Below are positions 5,946-8,132 of a stretch of 8,132 nt of DNA, piece by piece. The notes under the pieces are model-generated. The model saw only the letters and a list, made by a program, of their open reading frames with translations, was not told the origin of the DNA and did not search any database. The DNA comes from an uncultured Bacilli bacterium. GTDB taxonomy: Bacteria; Bacillota_I; Bacilli_A; RF39; UBA660. A program made the translations under genes and the position numbers. The stretch's first letter is position 1, and each line of letters begins with the position of its first letter. The stretch spans positions 1 through 8,132 of the forward strand of contig CANQMF010000043.1 of the NCBI GenBank assembly GCA_947624915.1. Reading direction: 5' to 3'.

Positions 5946-8132
5946 TATTGCTCATCCCCTTCCAAATCGTTTAGTTCATCTTGTGGTATATCAAAATCAT
6001 CATCTGATATTTCATCATCAAACTCATCTTCATCTAAATCCTCTTCGTATTGAATATCATCATCCTCATAGTCATCTTCAGCAAAAGCATCATCATAATC
6101 CTCAAATATTTCATCGTTAGACTCTACACCAACTTGGTCAACCATTACTTCTTTCGGCTTTTCCTCAGTCGTTCCAAATCCATCTTTGTCATTTTCTTCT
6201 AATTCTTTCAACTCTACAAAATTTCCTGATTCATTTAAAACAGTTATATCTAATCCTAATGCTTGGAATTCCTTAATCAATACACGGAACGATTCTGGTA
6301 TACCTGACTTTGGAATTGGTGTACCTTTAACTAAAGCTTCATAAACTTTAACACGACCAACGACGTCGTCTGACTTAATTGTCATCATCTCTTGAAGAAC
6401 ATGAGCAGCACCATAGGCATACAATGCCCAAACTTCCATCTCTCCAAAACGCTGTCCACCAAATTGTGCTTTTCCACCTAAAGGTTGCTGTGTAACCATT
6501 GAATAAGGTCCTGTTGAACGGGCATGTAACTTATCATCAACCATGTGATGCAATTTAATCATATACATAATACCAACGCTAATACGATTATCAAAAGGCT
6601 CTCCAGTACGGCCATCATATAATACCGTCTTTCCATCTTCATCCAATCCAGCCTCTTTTAACGCATCAATAATCTCTTCACGTGTAGCACCACTAAATAC
6701 TGGCGTTGCAACATAAATGCCTAATTTTTGAGCCGCAATACCTAAATGCATCTCCAAGATCTGGCCTATGTTCATACGTGAAGGAACGCCCAATGGGTTT
6801 AATAAAATATCAATTGGTTCTCCATCAGCAGTATAAGGCATATCTTCACTAGGTAATACCAAAGAAATAACACCTTTATTACCATGACGTCCAGCCATTT
6901 TATCACCGACAGTAATTTTTCTTTTCTGTGCAATATAAACACGAATAATTTTAGAAACTCCCGCTGGTAACTCATCAGTATCCTCTTTAGTAAATATCTT
7001 AATGTCATGAACAATTCCACCGCCACCATGAGGAACTCTTAATGAAGTATCTCTAACCTCTCTAGTCTTCTCACCAAAAATTGCGTGTAAAAGTTTTTCC
7101 TCAGAAGTAAGTTCAGCCATTCCTTTTGGTGTAACCTTACCAACTAAAATATCATCATCTTTAACTTCTGTTCCAATAGCAATAATACCGTTTTCATCCA
7201 AATTCTTACGACTATCCTCACTAACATTTGGAATATCTCTTGTAAACTCCTCCGGTCCAAGTTTTGTATCACGACACTCAATCTGATAATCTTGAATATG
7301 AATTGATGTATAAACATCATCACGAACTAAACGTTCATTTAAAATGACTGCATCCTCATAATTATAACCGTTAAAATTCATAAAAGCTACACGAACATTA
7401 CGTCCAAGAGCCATCTCGCCATGATCAGTACTTGGCCCATCAGCAATAATTTGATCCTTTTTAACCTCATCACCAGCACGAACAATTGGAATTTGGTGAT
7501 AACAAGTACCATTGTTACTTCTCTCAAAATCATTTAAATAATAAGTATCAATACCAGCTTTAGTACGAACATGTATTTTTCTTGAATCAACATAATCAAC
7601 TATACCATCAGCCTTAGCTATGATCACAGCACCACTATCACGAGCGGAAATAGCCTCAATACCAGTACCAACAATTGGTGCTTCAGCTTTTAATAATGGA
7701 ATAGCCTGACGTTGCATGTTAGATCCCATCAAAGCACGTTTTCCATCATCATGTTCCAAAAATGGAATACCTGCAGTAGTAATAGATACAACCTGTTGAC
7801 TAGAAACATCAATATAATCTACATCTTTCGAATTAATAATAATATTTTCACCACGATAACGTACAGGCACTCTCTCATCGACAAAACAATCATCTTCTGT
7901 TAGTGCTACTGTTGCTTGTGAAATATGATAATCAAGTTCTTCATCGGCTGTCATATAAACAATATCATCTGTAAGCTTACCATTAATTACCCTACGATAT
8001 GGTGTCATAATAAATCCATATTCATTGATACGAGCATAACTAGCTAAAGCTGTAATAAGTCCAATATTAGGTCCTTCTGGCGATTCAATAGGACAAAGTC
8101 GACCATAATGTGATGGATTAACATCACGTACT
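5945..8132 (-). CDS. rpoB: DNA-directed RNA polymerase subunit beta (RpoB), 3' part, 5' end outside window
   Basis: The reading frame stays open to the right edge, so the gene is truncated by the window and not by mutation. About 728 C-terminal codons are visible. An internal Met at 8008 is not the start, because the conserved beta sequence continues upstream of it ([28 protein letters not shown]). Visible blocks include rifampicin cluster II (8057-8095), PFLEHDD, RALMGANMQRQ-like [35 protein letters not shown] and GKVTPKG. The catalytic loop KMAGRHGNK (6875-6901) holds the two lysines matching E. coli K1065 and K1073. [44 protein letters not shown] and SGIPESF follow. There is no large lineage insert between the IFGEK block and the catalytic loop. 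Beyond the conserved core is a long tail of roughly 90 residues, whose last 58 are extremely acidic and likely disordered. The main rifampicin cluster I lies outside the window. It forms the active centre with RpoC, the next gene. Confidence 0.98.
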   Translation of the reverse strand, partial: VRDVNPSHYGRLCPIESPEGPNIGLITALASYARINEYGFIMTPYRRVINGKLTDDIVYMTADEELDYHISQATVALTEDDCFVDERVPVRYRGENIIINSKDVDYIDVSSQQVVSITTAGIPFLEHDDGKRALMGSNMQRQAIPLLKAEAPIVGTGIEAISARDSGAVIIAKADGIVDYVDSRKIHVRTKAGIDTYYLNDFERSNNGTCYHQIPIVRAGDEVKKDQIIADGPSTDHGEMALGRNVRVAFMNFNGYNYEDAVILNERLVRDDVYTSIHIQDYQIECRDTKLGPEEFTRDIPNVSEDSRKNLDENGIIAIGTEVKDDDILVGKVTPKGMAELTSEEKLLHAIFGEKTREVRDTSLRVPHGGGGIVHDIKIFTKEDTDELPAGVSKIIRVYIAQKRKITVGDKMAGRHGNKGVISLVLPSEDMPYTADGEPIDILLNPLGVPSRMNIGQILEMHLGIAAQKLGIYVATPVFSGATREEIIDALKEAGLDEDGKTVLYDGRTGEPFDNRISVGIMYMIKLHHMVDDKLHARSTGPYSMVTQQPLGGKAQFGGQRFGEMEVWALYAYGAAHVLQEMMTIKSDDVVGRVKVYEALVKGTPIPKSGIPESFRVLIKEFQALGLDITVLNESGNFVELKELEENDKDGFGTTEEKPKEVMVDQVGVESNDEIFEDYDDAFAEDDYEDDDIQYEEDLDEDEFDDEISDDDFDIPQDELNDLEGDEQ
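5952..5961 (-). promoter_or_regulatory. rpoC ribosome-binding site inside the rpoB coding end
   Basis: On the minus strand AAGGGGATGA matches 8 of 10 positions of the extended Shine-Dalgarno consensus AAGGAGGTGA and ends 6 nt before the rpoC ATG. The same bases encode the last residues of RpoB (E-G-D-E), so the site and the protein tail constrain each other. The one-base overlap of rpoB stop and rpoC start makes translational coupling likely. Confidence 0.75.

Noticed and set aside
5948..6121. GAT/GAA-rich stretch as a microsatellite or CRISPR-like repeat
   Set aside because: The triplets are irregular and in frame with the RpoB acidic tail; there are no spacers and no uniform repeat unit.
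6799..7029. Minus-strand 76-aa open frame
   Set aside because: It is in another frame of the same strand inside the conserved rpoB catalytic region, with a biased hydrophobic composition typical of a shifted frame.
7712..7903. Plus-strand 63-aa open frame
   Set aside because: It is antisense to conserved rpoB sequence, with no ribosome site or promoter that I can support.
8006..8008. ATG at 8008 as the rpoB start
   Set aside because: Conserved RpoB sequence continues in frame upstream to the window edge, so this Met is internal and the gene starts outside the window.
1..8132. Mycoplasma-type genetic code (TGA as Trp)
   Set aside because: All four genes are open under the standard code, and conserved Trp residues in RpoC and MnmL use TGG.

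Overview
The window is a strongly AT-rich chromosomal segment from a low-GC Firmicutes-type bacterium, most likely from the Bacilli, Erysipelotrichia or Mollicutes neighbourhood. Three things support this. The RNA polymerase large subunits are of Gram-positive type, with no proteobacterial SI3 insert in the RpoC trigger loop and no large RpoB insert before the catalytic lysines. A YtqA/MnmL-type radical SAM gene is present. A Tim44-like protein with an embedded zinc ribbon is present, an architecture I associate with Firmicutes. Conserved Trp residues are encoded by TGG and no visible gene contains an in-frame TGA, so nothing suggests the mycoplasma genetic code. Stop codons used are TAA (three) and TAG (one).

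Layout from left to right: (1) a terminator-like hairpin at 2-45 closes whatever lies outside the left edge. (2) A plus-strand radical SAM gene, mnmL/ytqA (138-1100), has a TATAAT promoter box only 15 nt before its ATG. (3) A very AT-rich gap of about 280 bp between convergent genes ends in a symmetric 11-bp hairpin with A and T tails at 1315-1344. (4) A minus-strand gene (1383-2207) encodes a membrane-anchored Tim44-like protein with a four-Cys zinc ribbon. (5) A short gap of about 100 bp holds a probable weak rpoC terminator and an extended -10 promoter. (6) Complete rpoC (2310-5945, 1211 aa). (7) The 3' part of rpoB (5945-8132), which runs off the right edge. rpoB is transcribed first, and its stop overlaps the rpoC start by one base (TAATG).

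rpoB and rpoC together make the catalytic core of RNA polymerase and are probably translationally coupled. The genes that follow rpoC in many Firmicutes (a ribosomal L7Ae-like gene, rpsL, rpsG, fusA) are absent here. MnmL is predicted to act in tRNA wobble-uridine modification (mnm5s2U), but its usual operon partner mnmM is not in the window.

The most notable observation is in the polymerase active centre. The nearly universal trigger-loop histidine (E. coli beta' H936) is asparagine (N946). Other normally conserved residues around the F-loop and bridge helix are also changed, for example FREGL becomes FSDGV. The RpoB C-terminus carries a 58-residue tail with 33 acidic and no basic residues. 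I saw no CRISPR array, insertion sequence, tRNA, rRNA or phage gene.
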